A stretch of DNA of 64,000 bases from Batillaria attramentaria (lineage: Eukaryota > Mollusca > Gastropoda > Batillariidae), in the NCBI GenBank assembly GCA_018292915.2, contig JACVVK020000018.1, positions 2,128,001 to 2,192,000 on the forward strand, in the 5' to 3' direction. The notes below the pieces were generated by a model that was not told where the DNA came from, ran no database searches, and saw only the letters and a program-made list of their open reading frames with translations. Shown here piece after piece: positions 15,001 to 23,100 of the stretch. Position 1 is the first letter of the stretch. Each line of letters starts with the position of its first letter. Position numbers and translations under genes: made by a program.

Positions 15001-16689
15001 GAGTTGTACCCGCCCTTTCTTTCTAAAGCGGCACAAATCTCAGCAGTTGTAAAGGGTTTTTTGTCAAATGCCGGTAATTGGTTGTCTACAATAAACAACG
15101 GCAACACTCGCTCTTCGTGTTCTCCACCCGTGGCCATAGTGTGTTGTGAACGATACCACTCACCTATACGGGCTATGTGTCCTACCCGCTGTGTTGTTCA
15201 CCTTGTTCACCTTGCCGTAACACAGCACTACCGCTGTCGCACGTGCACCGGTGCAAATGTCCTCTTGTTGACCGGTCGCTCAGTTGTCCAACACAAAACC
15301 ACGGAAAAGATTCCAAAACAACCACCTTCACCGCAAAATAGCAAGCCACTGTATTCTGCCGCTACACAGAACCACTCTCGGTGATTTTGGAGACTCGACA
15401 CTTGGTAAAACGTGTGAAAATGTCCAAAAAAGACACAGCTCCAAAATCGTGCCCCGCCCACCTCGGGGGCGAACCGGAAGTTTTTTCATATAGACGTGCT
15501 TAGAGACAAAGTAGTAAGAACATGATATAATTAGCTGATACACACTCACTTCACATGTAGGCAGTAAGTGTGAGTGTACATAACTAACTAGTATAGACGT
15601 GCTAGTTATGTACACTCACACTTACTGCCTACATGTGAAGTGAGTGTGTATCAGCTAATTATATCATGTTCTTACTACTTTGTCTCTAAGCTGGTGCCTT
15701 TTTTTTTTTTAGCATAAATAACTCTAAGGCTCGTGTGACTCACCTTCTCAGGTACTCATTTTTATCGCCAGTTAAATTTGTTCGCTTTTTCTCAAAACTG
15801 AGCGTGACAGCAAGAACGTGTCTATGCTGACAAAGTCCTGAAGTGATTCTCATGACAGGCGGTCATTCCACAAGTATTGTAATACCGGTATCTTCCTTGT
15901 TCTGTCTCAGCCTATAGAGTTGGGTGTGTTGAGAACCGACCTGAAGGCAGCGGGCGTGCGGTGTTCGCAACAAAAACTTCTGGATTTCCTGGATGAAATG
16001 GTAATGCGTTCTGTTCTGTTTTCACACTCTACCCTTTGCACCATATGACTGTGTCACAAACAGAAAGAGTTTTGAAGAGCCATTTATTTTTACGTGTTTA
16101 ACTATCATCTTTATTCTGACAGTCTAACTCACATAGGGCCGATCGCCCGGGGTTCTCTCCGGGTACTCCAGCTTCCTCCCCCTCTGCTTTGGAAATGTTC
16201 AGCCCACCAAATTTGAAAAATGAATGCAATTCTAAATTCCGAAATTTAAATAGCTGAGCTGACCCTTCGCACCACGTGATTGTAATGTCTTTATGTCCAG
16301 TGTCTGAGAGAATGCGTGTGATTCATGTGAGCATGCGTGTTGGGTTGAGTTCGCGGTGCTTTGTGCCGATTCATGAAATTGGGTAAAGCGCCTATACAAT
16401 ACTCATTATTATTATTATTATTGTTGTTGTCGGAAGATTTAACCACAACTACAGAAATGGGAAGTGAAAATGTACTTATGCAATGAAGCCAGTTTTGAAA
16501 TTGTTCAGCACAAAGTACAATTGATAGTTTAGTTATCATTATTTGCCTTTGGTTATTGATTTGTTGTTTGTCATTTTTCAGTGTATCACGTTTACGACAA
16601 AGAACGATGCCCCAGGCAAGAGCAGGCAAGGGAAGAGAGGAAGGCGAGGAGGACATGCATCCAGGAAAGTGACAGCTTCTCAAAAATGA
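1..16689 (+). CDS. SLX4: SLX4 structure-specific endonuclease subunit, 5'-partial, 10 exons
   Basis: Scaffold that binds and activates SLX1 and other nucleases for Holliday junction and crosslink repair in the nucleus. Exons: <1-448, 1680-1789, 2238-2837, 3197-3328, 4099-4186, 5272-5824, 10006-10081, 10960-11043, 15911-16000, 16582-16689; they total 2289 nt (762 codons plus TGA) and all phases agree. The N-terminus lies upstream of the window. Exon 1 is Ser-rich with an Asp run encoded by a (GAT)n tract. Exons 4-5 encode the SAP region (TPMPAYDVMATPDLK, then KFGIKPLGKKRMKLVLKDIY), which leads directly into an acidic segment. The last four exons encode the conserved C-terminal SLX1-binding domain (IQSRPALHVKVL, LLDFLDEMCITFTT), ending in a basic tail as in vertebrate SLX4. 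A KTKRG[IL]A motif occurs three times. Domain assignment is from knowledge of the family; exon joins are read from the sequence. Confidence 0.92.
774..1650. repeat. 36-bp tandem array (about 24 copies) in SLX4 intron 1
   Basis: Units of 36 bp containing CTGAGCATG, TTCTACTCAG and GTGTTTAAAC repeat to within 30 bp of the acceptor of the exon starting at 1680. Early units vary by 2 bp and the G/A variant GTTTGAAC is confined to units near 915-1110. Because 36 is a multiple of three, both strands stay open (12-residue periodic peptides), which is a repeat artefact and not evidence of coding. Each unit has a TTCTACTCAG stretch that looks like a weak 3' splice site. Confidence 0.95.
1970..2203. repeat. 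60-bp tandem array (about 3.8 copies) in SLX4 intron 2
   Basis: Exact 60-bp period (GTGTTTAAACCTGCTC to GATTTCATC) with single-base differences between copies. The last copy diverges at GTGGAGGGTGAG, about 35-45 bp before the acceptor of the exon at 2238. It lies immediately 5' of that acceptor, like the 36-bp array before the preceding exon. Confidence 0.95.
3475..3745. repeat. Imperfect inverted repeat in SLX4 intron 4, possible MITE remnant
   Basis: The stretch near 3480-3515 (CAACTCTGTCCAAGTTGCAG) is repeated as its reverse complement near 3695-3742, with about 180 bp between the arms. No target duplication was found. It could be a decayed terminal-inverted-repeat element; the call is weak. 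Confidence 0.35.
4371..5198. mobile_element. Tc1/mariner-like MITE, long copy
   Basis: Ends are CAGTCAAACCTG on the left and CAGGTTCGACTG on the right, so the termini are inverted repeats. TA dinucleotides flank both ends, the target duplication expected of Tc1/mariner. Subterminal blocks (GGCGGTCACCCAAGGGACTG; GGTGACCGAGTTAGACAGTG) are also mutually inverted. No transposase frame was seen. A 179-bp relative lies at 41826-42004. The element fills most of the intron between SLX4 exons 5 and 6 of this window (4187-5271). Confidence 0.75.
5811..9790. repeat. 63/66-bp minisatellite (about 61 units) spanning the SLX4 exon 5 donor
   Basis: Head-to-tail units of 66 bp, with 63-bp variants lacking TAG in AATGTAGTATTTG. 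Each unit reads GTTTGTG at its start, has TGCTAAC about 27 nt before its end, then TTTCTTGTCTGATTACAG. The authentic exon ends GATTACAG at 5824 and its donor GTTTGTG starts the first unit, so each unit repeats the exon edge and donor. Position -4 varies (ATTACAG, ATCACAG, ATAACAG) and some units have GTGTTGAG for GTGTAGAG. The minus strand is open for 1357 codons only because 63 and 66 are multiples of three. Confidence 0.97.
10118..10245. repeat. 16-bp tandem array just 3' of an SLX4 donor
   Basis: About eight copies of a 16-bp unit (GCATGTCTCATTGATA and variants) start roughly 36 bp after the exon 10006-10081 donor. Confidence 0.9.
10404..10913 (-). mobile_element. tRNA-derived SINE with poly(A) tail, full length
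   Basis: Read on the minus strand, it begins with a tRNA-like head (GTAGTGGTTAGCACTTC; B-box GGGTTCGAGTCCC near 10850-10862) and ends in an A-rich tail seen as the T run at 10402-10424. It is flanked by a 17-bp target duplication, TCAGTTTCAGGATTCTT at 10387-10403 and the same with one change at 10914-10930. A 5'-truncated copy of the same family is at 35148-35352 in NAA15. It lies in the SLX4 intron before the exon at 10960. Confidence 0.85.
11041..11723. repeat. 55-bp tandem array (about 12 copies) starting at the SLX4 exon 7 donor
   Basis: The exon ends at 11043 with TACGAA followed by donor GTGAGTGTATA. Each 55-bp unit repeats that context as TGTGAA/GTGAGTGTATAGAC, so every unit carries a consensus-strength GTGAGT donor. 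Within each unit GTGAGTGTA and TACACTCAC can pair as a hairpin. Units fall into blocks: GTGTATAGAC with TTATGTAC at both ends and GTGTGTAGAC with TTACGTAC in the middle, suggesting segmental expansion. The array is cut at its 3' end by the LINE insertion; one more unit survives beyond it inside the palindrome at 15499-15690. Confidence 0.96.
11793..13982 (-). CDS. LINE ORF2: AP endonuclease and truncated reverse transcriptase
   Basis: 729 residues. The N-terminal APE-type endonuclease shows LNVRGMKN, CLQETH, NAYAPN, GDLNTV, RLDYGLVS and NTDHRAV, the conserved catalytic blocks. The reverse transcriptase follows from about residue 500: NNWRPITLTNTDYKILAK, LALDYSKAFDSV, GIRQGCPFSPLAF and the active site FADD. 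The frame ends about 30 residues after FADD at a TAA that abuts the A tail. The enzyme lacks the remaining RT motifs and is presumably inactive for retrotransposition. Family placement (Tx1/L1 group) rests on the two-ORF layout and motif style. Confidence 0.9.
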   Translation of the reverse strand: MSSLCMSEIKIITLNVRGMKNKMKRNTLFKFVKEQKVDIACLQETHVLESDVVSWEKQWGGRIFYQVGTHRSKGEVILISKHFQGEVTLVKRTERMLVVSVRTENFKLLLVNAYAPNEGNEKHTFFTNLVNTLEIHSDENIILMGDLNTVLNNNIDIICGRPHAANEVKLFNDMMVSLNLCDVWRSLHEEQKEYTWSRSNPFIARRLDYGLVSEHFMQHCVSSEILSVPNTDHRAVTVEINNKPFQRGPGFWRFNNSLLKDEVFVEKLNNLLAQCSHDGDVQLNWELCKIQIRDFCIEYGKEKARNKRNEYSTLQNELNDMEKHVASSPTEHLYEKVTQVKKKLEILATEKARGAQIRARTKWVQEGEKNTKYFLNLEKARSKKKVILQLRNENNDLVTDQTEVLQEQVNFFKKLYSQKTEIEVDRIQSEVLKFIDDATIPKLGNKEASTCDGVVTETEMGKALKEMKNGSSPGSDGLTVEFYKFFWDKLKATITKSFNAAYQTGKLSYTQRHGIITLLYKGGERDKLNNWRPITLTNTDYKILAKTLANRLKAVIGTLVNEDQVGYIKGRNIATVIRSIDDAIQYLNVTKKSGYLLALDYSKAFDSVSKPFLLETFKLFGFGDDFQNWVKLLMEETKSSVNHGGWISEPIDVDCGIRQGCPFSPLAFILAVEVFAIKVRNSKVKGICLPARKTEMIKIQQFADDSTMLLQEKRDITEAVEIIRTFSKF
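14079..15137 (-). CDS. LINE ORF1: RNA-binding protein with two CCHC zinc knuckles
   Basis: 352 residues. An N-terminal RRM-like region (KLIISNVPLSVSDDEIKGAV) is followed by two CCHC knuckles, CRKCMQKGHRAAAC and CRQCFCDGHKAGDREC. Next comes a short tandem peptide repeat, five copies of a seven-residue QNAQDTV unit encoded by a 21-bp repeat near 14346-14440, then a Ser/Arg-rich tail. This is the typical ORF1 of Tx1/L1-like LINEs, which coats element RNA. ORF2 begins 96 bp downstream. Confidence 0.88.
   Translation of the reverse strand: MATGGEHEERVLPLFIVDNQLPAFDKKPFTTAEICAALERKGGYNSMEGAQKIGGLWRLYARDNRVRQKLLIEGFVLRGVTITVKEKNPFLVSSVGGESREVPATKLIISNVPLSVSDDEIKGAVMELPGVVMRSRIIAEKDRDEQGKLTHWKTGRRFMYVSVPQEPFPRTVQIAGFNASLYHKEQKGQQQQNIECRKCMQKGHRAAACSNLIKCRQCFCDGHKAGDRECPLVAQNAQDTVQNAQDTVQNAQDTVQNAQDTAQNVTNTDNNEDKSDKHNSDEGIDRSRSRIREKLKAYRRESSGSVKRVRSPQGLTSPYRTGKQARVQEDAEMSDSQSESGENDTGQHDSLC
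15499..15690. repeat. Perfect palindrome, 88-bp arms, 16-bp spacer
   Basis: Arms 15499-15586 and 15603-15690 are exact reverse complements over 88 bp. The right arm carries one unit of the 55-bp array followed by unique intron sequence; the left arm is an inverted copy of both. The LINE target duplication abuts and slightly overlaps the left arm. The structure would fold as a long hairpin. Confidence 0.97.
16127..16426 (+). mobile_element. SINE with (ATT)n tail, 5'-truncated copy
   Basis: It shares its body (GTTCTCTCCGGGTACTCC; GAAATGTTCAGCCCACCAAA) and the end AAAGCGCCTATACAATACTC plus an ATT-rich tail with the copies at 33880-34271, 46638-46925 and 48963-49359. The tRNA head is missing. 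It lies in the last SLX4 intron. Confidence 0.8.
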
Positions 16690-18469
16690 CCTAGGACTGT
16701 TACAGACAGATGTTACAGACATGTAAGGGACAAATGTTACAGACAGGTGTTGCAGACAGGTGTTACAGGTGTTGCAGGTGTTGCATTAGACAGATGTTAC
16801 AGACCTGAATGTGGGAGGACATGTCATAGTTTGGAAGAGTGAAGGTCGCGTCTGTGTGTCACCTCAGATTGTGACGTGTCTGTCTGGTACAGCGACATCA
16901 CTGATCTCTACTGATCACCAGGTCTGCCTGATAACACACTTGCTTCGTTTTCATTTCACATTGTTCTGTGTGATATTATGAAGTGAGTAGCTGTGCATTG
17001 ATACCAAGACGTCCATGGGTGTTACGGGTTTTGCATGGCTATCATTATGCCTGCATTGTGTATTGAGGGTGACTGCGACAAGTGTATGGCTGCTTGAACA
17101 TGTATGTCAAGTCAGTCAGGTAGCTTTAGTCAGCTTTGTTCCGATACTCTGCTGTAGTTGATTTGGGGATTTGGTCTAGTGGTTAAGGCATCCGACTTCG
17201 GATCCTGAGCTGCCTGGTTCGAGTCCCCGGAGGGCAGGAACATGGTGGGATTTTTCCTAACCATATCGAGTCAAATCCATGTGCAGACTCGTCTACGGTG
17301 TCTGTCTCACCTTCATGTACACACGCACGCACATGTATACATCAAGTGTGCACGCTAAAAATCCCACGTTCATCTTTCGAAGAAGAGTAGGCTGTGGCCG
17401 GTGTCGTGGTAAACAGAAATACTGTCACACGCACCAGAGTGAATAGCAGGGTGGAGGTTTGCACATAAAGTAGCGCTTAGCGGCAGCAGGTTTTCACTGC
17501 TTCATCCTCCAGCCCTGCGGCGCCGTGAGCATTTCAGCAGATGGATATGTGCGCCATACCATACCATACCATACCATAGGTGTATGAAACATCCACCCAC
17601 AGTAATTATAATTTAAGTACATGTGCTGGGAATCTCGTTTCAGCCACCTTTAGACGTGACTGTAAATATGTTGGCAATGCTTTTGGCACAGCATCATAGG
17701 TCCCCTTGTGTGTGGTAAATTTTGGTGACACGTATTTGTCGCCTGTTCTCACTCTCTCGCCATGCTGGAGTTGATTTATACATTGGTGTGTGTTAATTTG
17801 TGAAGTGGCACTCTATATACACTTTGAAATAATCGAATGCATGATTTTATTATATGTTGAAAAGAAACGTCTGTACATGAAGTAGTTATGAATATAATAC
17901 AGTGTAGATGTGCACTTTCTGAAAACGTTGGTCACACATAAAAAGAACAGTATCATGTAGAGGGTGGAGTCTCTTTTGATGTACTGTTGTCAAGTGCTGT
18001 TTTTGGCGTTGACGTAATTAGCACACTGATGAAATGTAACGAACACTGAAAGATTTGCATGTAATATCAAATTCACAACTACATTTCAAGTGTTCAGTCT
18101 TTTTGTTGGATAATTACCGGTATCATGAAATATATGTATTAACAATGTATATATCTCAAACAACGTATGTTTTGGGAGGTAGTGGGGGGGGGGGGGGGTG
18201 TTAATCAACAGCAGCAATGCAACACAACTAATTTACAAGATGTCTTGTAGTTATCCGTGAGTCTGATGAAGCCCTTTGCACAATTTTGTATCTTGATTTA
18301 AGAGAAAAAAGATGCATCATGATACAAAAAAAAAAACAATAGGACTGTCTTGGAAAATGAAAACGTCTTCAGCGGCGTTTCACAACAGCTTCACAACTGG
18401 TGCTTGTCTTTTCAGTCAGTATCCGGCAGCAAGGAACACGTACACTTTGTATCTGATCTGACACTTGCG
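16690..18469. other. SLX4 3' UTR and intergenic sequence
   Basis: Contains a short tandem stretch near 16700-16800 (GACAGRTGTTACA), the SINE at 17165-17578 and a G run near 18184-18198. No other coding signal was seen and no poly(A) site could be fixed. Confidence 0.6.
17165..17578 (+). mobile_element. tRNA-derived SINE with CCATA-repeat tail
   Basis: The tRNA-like head has an A-box TTTGGTCTAGTGGTTAAGGC and a B-box GGTTCGAGTCC. A roughly 350-bp body follows, ending GCGCCATACCATACC, a pentanucleotide tail. It is a different family from the ATT-tailed and poly(A)-tailed SINEs in this window. Confidence 0.8.
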
Positions 18470-20158
18470 TCACTTGTTTCTACTGTATTGCTCTGGTCTG
18501 TAGTCGTCTTTATTTGTCGTCTGCTGTGGACCGTGGACCGTGGACGCCTGTTTGTGGTGTTGTGGACCCGCATTCTCTTGTCTGCTTCTCACCATTTCTG
18601 TCTTCTTCCTAACTCTGCTGTTACGACTCTTACAAGGCTTCCTCCGTCTGTTTGTTGGATCTACAGTTGTGGCTACAGCAAATCTGGAACACGCCCGACA
18701 GATCAGTTTAGATACATGTACATGTGTAGACTTAGTGTATTGTCAGTTTGACATCCAAAGTAACATCAGAGAACAAAATTAATATGATAGAGTTTGCAGT
18801 ACATTCTCTGTGATGTCTGCATTATGTCAGTGTGTGTGTGAGCTTGTGCTGGTGTGTCTTTGCTTGTGTGTGTATGCTTATGCTTCTCTGTGTGTGTGTG
18901 TGTGTGTGAGACAAGACAGCGTTTGAAATTTTTTATTATTGACACTGTGAGAGCAGCTCACTGTAAACTGCTGTAAATACAGCCACTCCATGTGGGCACA
19001 ATACTGAGTATAGATTTTTTAGTTGCCTGAAATCTGTATATATATATATACCGGTAGTCTCAAGCAGTTTGGTTTCTAATTCGGTTACCTCGCTATAAGT
19101 TCAAGATAAATGCTGCTGGTCATGTGACTGTCAAGAGAACCGCCCATTCGTTTGAGGAACCACCTGTTGAGTGATTCCAGAGCAGCAGGCTGGATATGCC
19201 AAGGAGCCTTGCGATCTGACAGTTCGTCTGAACATAGGCAGAGCTGGGAGGCATGAGCTCCATCCACGGCGCCAACACACTTAGTGAGTTCCTGGTAAAA
19301 TAATCAAGAACTGAACAGAAAATGTCATCTACAGTCAGAAACATCAACTATCCAAAACTCCAGGCCAAGCTGATCAGTGGGTAGGCAGGAAACACCATCA
19401 ACATCATTAATTAACTCCAGTCACAAACGCCGGCTTTCTCAGAAAGTTCAACCTGTCTTTACAAAATGCTGAATACACGTACACTCCATACATGGCGTAA
19501 AAGAACACCAACATCCCAAACACCCGCCCATGTGTACATTCTTTGTTAAGCTGTTAGGGTGACTTTAAATTCCCAAATTGTCAGCTGCTGTTTTTACCTG
19601 CTTTAGTGTCGGGTTCCTGTCCAAAGTAGCTTGTAGCTGACTCCTGGTGATGTAAGGAAAAATTGGTGCTTTTCTGATGATTAATTCTGGCTGAATGTCA
19701 CTGATGAGGTGTTGCATGATGAGTTCCGATTTGTTCAGCTGTTTTATGGTGTAGTTGACTCTTTTGGTGATGTGCGGCTTCCTCGGATTTCGAAGACCCA
19801 CCTCCTTCATTTCACCAACCAGGATACCAAAGTATCTGTGAAATATGATCAAATCAAAGTCTCCCTGGCGTAGCGTTGGGTCAACACATTTGTCTGTTGG
19901 TTTTGGCAGGGGTTTTACATCTTTCATGTACAAACTGTGTGCCAGGTACTGATGAAAATTCAGCTTGGACACGACAAACATCACTTCCCTTTGCTGCTCT
20001 GCAAGTGTCTGCAAGTTGAAGATGAGATGGTTTTGTGCGAAGTTGTCTTGCGAGTCCTGGTAACCGTAAGCAGGATGAACGTTAGCTGGTGGGATGAAGT
20101 AGATCTCTGGGAGAATGTTCGGGAACTTCTGTTGAACCTTTGAGCGTAAGTCATTCAT
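18470..20158 (-). CDS. PD-(D/E)XK nuclease-like protein of an uncharacterised family, three exons
   Basis: Exons 20158-19598, 19291-19089 and 18683-18470 join in phase to 325 aa, with acceptor and donor consensus at each join. Exon 1 holds a PD-(D/E)XK-like core: QGDFDLIIFH followed by GILVGEMK, giving the Asp and E-x-K residues in the expected order. Downstream are IFPYITRSQLQATLD and, in exon 2, LCLCSDELSD and DSHMTSSIYLEL. From memory, these motifs recur in expanded uncharacterised molluscan proteins that continue into a P-loop helicase-like part; no such part is found here. Exon 3 instead gives a short basic tail (RRRKPCKSRNSRVRKK) and a stop. Exon 3 is the least certain. The role is unknown. 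Confidence 0.55.
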
Positions 20159-23100
20159 TTTGCTTCAGGCACCAGGACAAGTTCATTCCTGTAGATGCAC
20201 AAGGCGATTACTGTTTAGAACCATGTTGGTGTGTGTACACAGCATTAAATTATTTTCACCGGTTCAAGTGACCACCATCTTTCCACTGCTGTTCCTGACT
20301 TATCCAATATTGTGCATCACCATCTTGCTGGCTGAAATGCTGCCATGTACATTGTGAACACTTCTCCGTGACCGTGTACTCTTCACAGATATGACCACAC
20401 TTTCTCCAACTGATCTCCTCCTGGCCACAGTCACAGATGGAAAATGTTTACTAGCTGGTGATGCTATCTACTGCTCTCAGTATCGCTGTTAGTTCAGCCT
20501 ACCTATCATTATCAATGTATTCTCCATCATTCATCATGCTGGATCTTTCAACTTGGGATGGTTATCACACGTACACCTCACCAGTACTTACGTTGTGTTG
20601 AGGTGCAAACAGTGTGCTACTGATACCAAAATTTCACTGATTAGAAACCAGTATGTATATGACCGGAAACATTCCTTCCTCTCTCACTTCAAACACATAG
20701 TAAGAATGCATAAAAAATGATTTATTCACAAAGAAACACATTCTTTCAAATCCACAGATTTTGAACTGACTGAGTAGTTTACATGCATGCACGTTGAAGC
20801 CGAGAGAAACAGCGTGGTGTTTCCAGCAAGACAGTTGTACAGTACAGTACAGTACAGTACAGAGGTTCAAACCCACGAGCTCACACAGTTTTCAGTAAGT
20901 TACACAGTAGTCAGGTGTTGGGAAACCATAGGCCACTGTGCAGACTTGGAAGTACTTGACGACTGTTCATACAAAATTTGAAGTTTAAGCATAAAAATAG
21001 CCAACTGTTAGTTTTCTTGATGTGGAAAAACAAACTGCCACAATGTACAAATGCAGCAACTAACAGAACATTTACTAGATGTACAATAGGCATGTACAAT
21101 ACAGTACAGTCATGTACCATAGAAGACCAGGCGTGATGGTGGATCATTCAAAGTGTTCAGACGTGAAGCCGCTGTTGATGCAAGTACCCAATATGGACAC
21201 AATAGAGGTGATTCTGCCAACAGGAGTAGATCTGTTAATCTTCAAGTTTTCCCTCTCAGTTTCACGCAAAAAAAACAAAGACACACATTCTCTCCCCTCG
21301 CTCACTCTCCCTCTGTTCTGCACATTCTGTTTTGTATGCCAAGATAAGTGTAGTAATACCTCACGCTCATCTACCGTGTTAGTTGTCACATACATGCGCA
21401 CACGATTCCTACAAACAAAAAACAATAACAACAAAACACCCTTGGTTTGCAGTTCAAAACAATATAAGACAAGACACAGCATACTGATCAAATAGTTGAA
21501 TACATATATCACACATATGATCTTAAAAACTCCGTATCAAGCAACATTACATTAGGTGGACGTGCCCAATGTCTGGCAATCAAACATGTATAGGACATCA
21601 CCAGCACTCCTAACACACACTCTAAATACCAGTACATGTATCGATATCTCTCACTCATCATCACTGATAAGACACACGACCTCAGCTGACAAACTGATAA
21701 AGACCATTCAATCACAATGCATGAGGAAGATGGAAAAGCAGACAAACTTTAAAACTGTGGTTAATATATATAAATATATATATAAATGGGTTACATGTGC
21801 CTGCTCCCTACAAGTGTAGAGATTTGCTGGGAGGTTCAATGGATGTTCCCAAGACTGCAAAACACTATCACTTGTTTTAACGTTGTGCCGTTTTTTTATG
21901 CTAGATGTTTGTTTCATCTACACAGTACACTCTACATCTGACTTGACTTGGCGGAGGTATTTCATCGAGAATGCAAACATGATGATAGACGCATGTTTCA
22001 TCTATACAGTGTACTCATCAACGTTTGACTTGGTGGAGGTGTTTGGTGGAGACTGCAAACATGAAATACCTTTGCACAGTTAGTACTTGTAGTCACAACA
22101 AAGGAAATACATAATCTGATGATCTCATCATGGACATTTGAGAACTGCATGTTCACCTAGGACTTTATGGAAGGTGTCTTGTAGCAAATGAGTTGTCACA
22201 CAAATCTACCAACAACTAGTGGGGAGTATGGGTGTTGAGGGACAAGTCATCGTGATACTGACATCCAGCAGCACGGTCTCTTGCCTAATGCACACACAAT
22301 CCGATCTCGCACGCACACACACAATGTGCACACATTCACACACGTTTGCCAAACAATATATTGCTTGAGGATATGAAAAGCTTAAACTTCTCCTGTGTCT
22401 GTACACAGCCTGAGTGTTGTGGTAGTGTCCACATGTGAACCAGTGTCATTTGTCACCACAAGCACTGTAGCAGTGCCGTCACTCAACAGTCATGACACGT
22501 TAGTACACACTGCCGCAATCCCACCAATGATGATGACATGCAAACAATGGGGGAAGCCGCAACAAAACAACTCAACTTGAACACAGAAAAAAAGGGTCCT
22601 GCTATCACGTGTTGTTTTGCACGACAGACTAAACCTTTCACACAGAAAAACAAAACAAAACAAAACCCAGGCACGTAACATACAAACCAGTTAAAACTGC
22701 TTCCACGACAAGACCCAACAATTTCTCTTTACATAACAAAGTGATGACATTACCGTGTAGGCCCTGAACTTACTGGTGAGCACATCCTGTACCAACATAC
22801 TGGGAGTCAGTCGGGCGCCACTGGGTGCAAACGTGATCCCTTCTGGCAAGAATTGCGGATGTTAAAAGACTGACAGATTCTGTACTAATGCCACCACACC
22901 TCACACACTCTTCTGATTTCCTTGCACTTACTGACAAACTATTACCATGTACTTGCACGTTACACGAACACTTGTAGTTGTGCTTACAAAGTACGTACAA
23001 TTTGTCTACAACTCACACATCAAAAATGCAAAACGATATCGTGGTACTAGTGGTAGTGATATACTGAACAAACAAAGCATGCAGAAACCAATGACATCGG

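Larger units (their letters stand above)
11724..15488 (-). mobile_element. Tx1/L1-type LINE, 5'-intact but 3'-truncated, recent insertion
   Basis: On the minus strand it comprises a 5' region (15138-15488), ORF1, a 96-bp spacer, ORF2, then an A-rich tail of about 70 bp (11724-11795, seen as T tracts). Flanking 13-bp target duplications TATAGACGTGCTT lie at 11711-11723 and 15489-15501. Both ORFs are free of frameshifts or stops, arguing for youth. ORF2 ends shortly after the RT active site, so thumb and C-terminal regions are missing and the A tail follows directly. Such LINE copies are usually truncated at the 5' end. It is antisense within an SLX4 intron. Confidence 0.93.

Noticed and set aside
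16291..16722. 143-codon minus-strand frame
   Set aside because: Overlaps the last SLX4 exon antisense and a SINE; no family similarity.
17165..17240. tRNA gene candidate
   Set aside because: A- and B-box-like motifs are followed by a SINE body and tail; the same holds at 10850-10913, 33880-33955 and 48963-49030.
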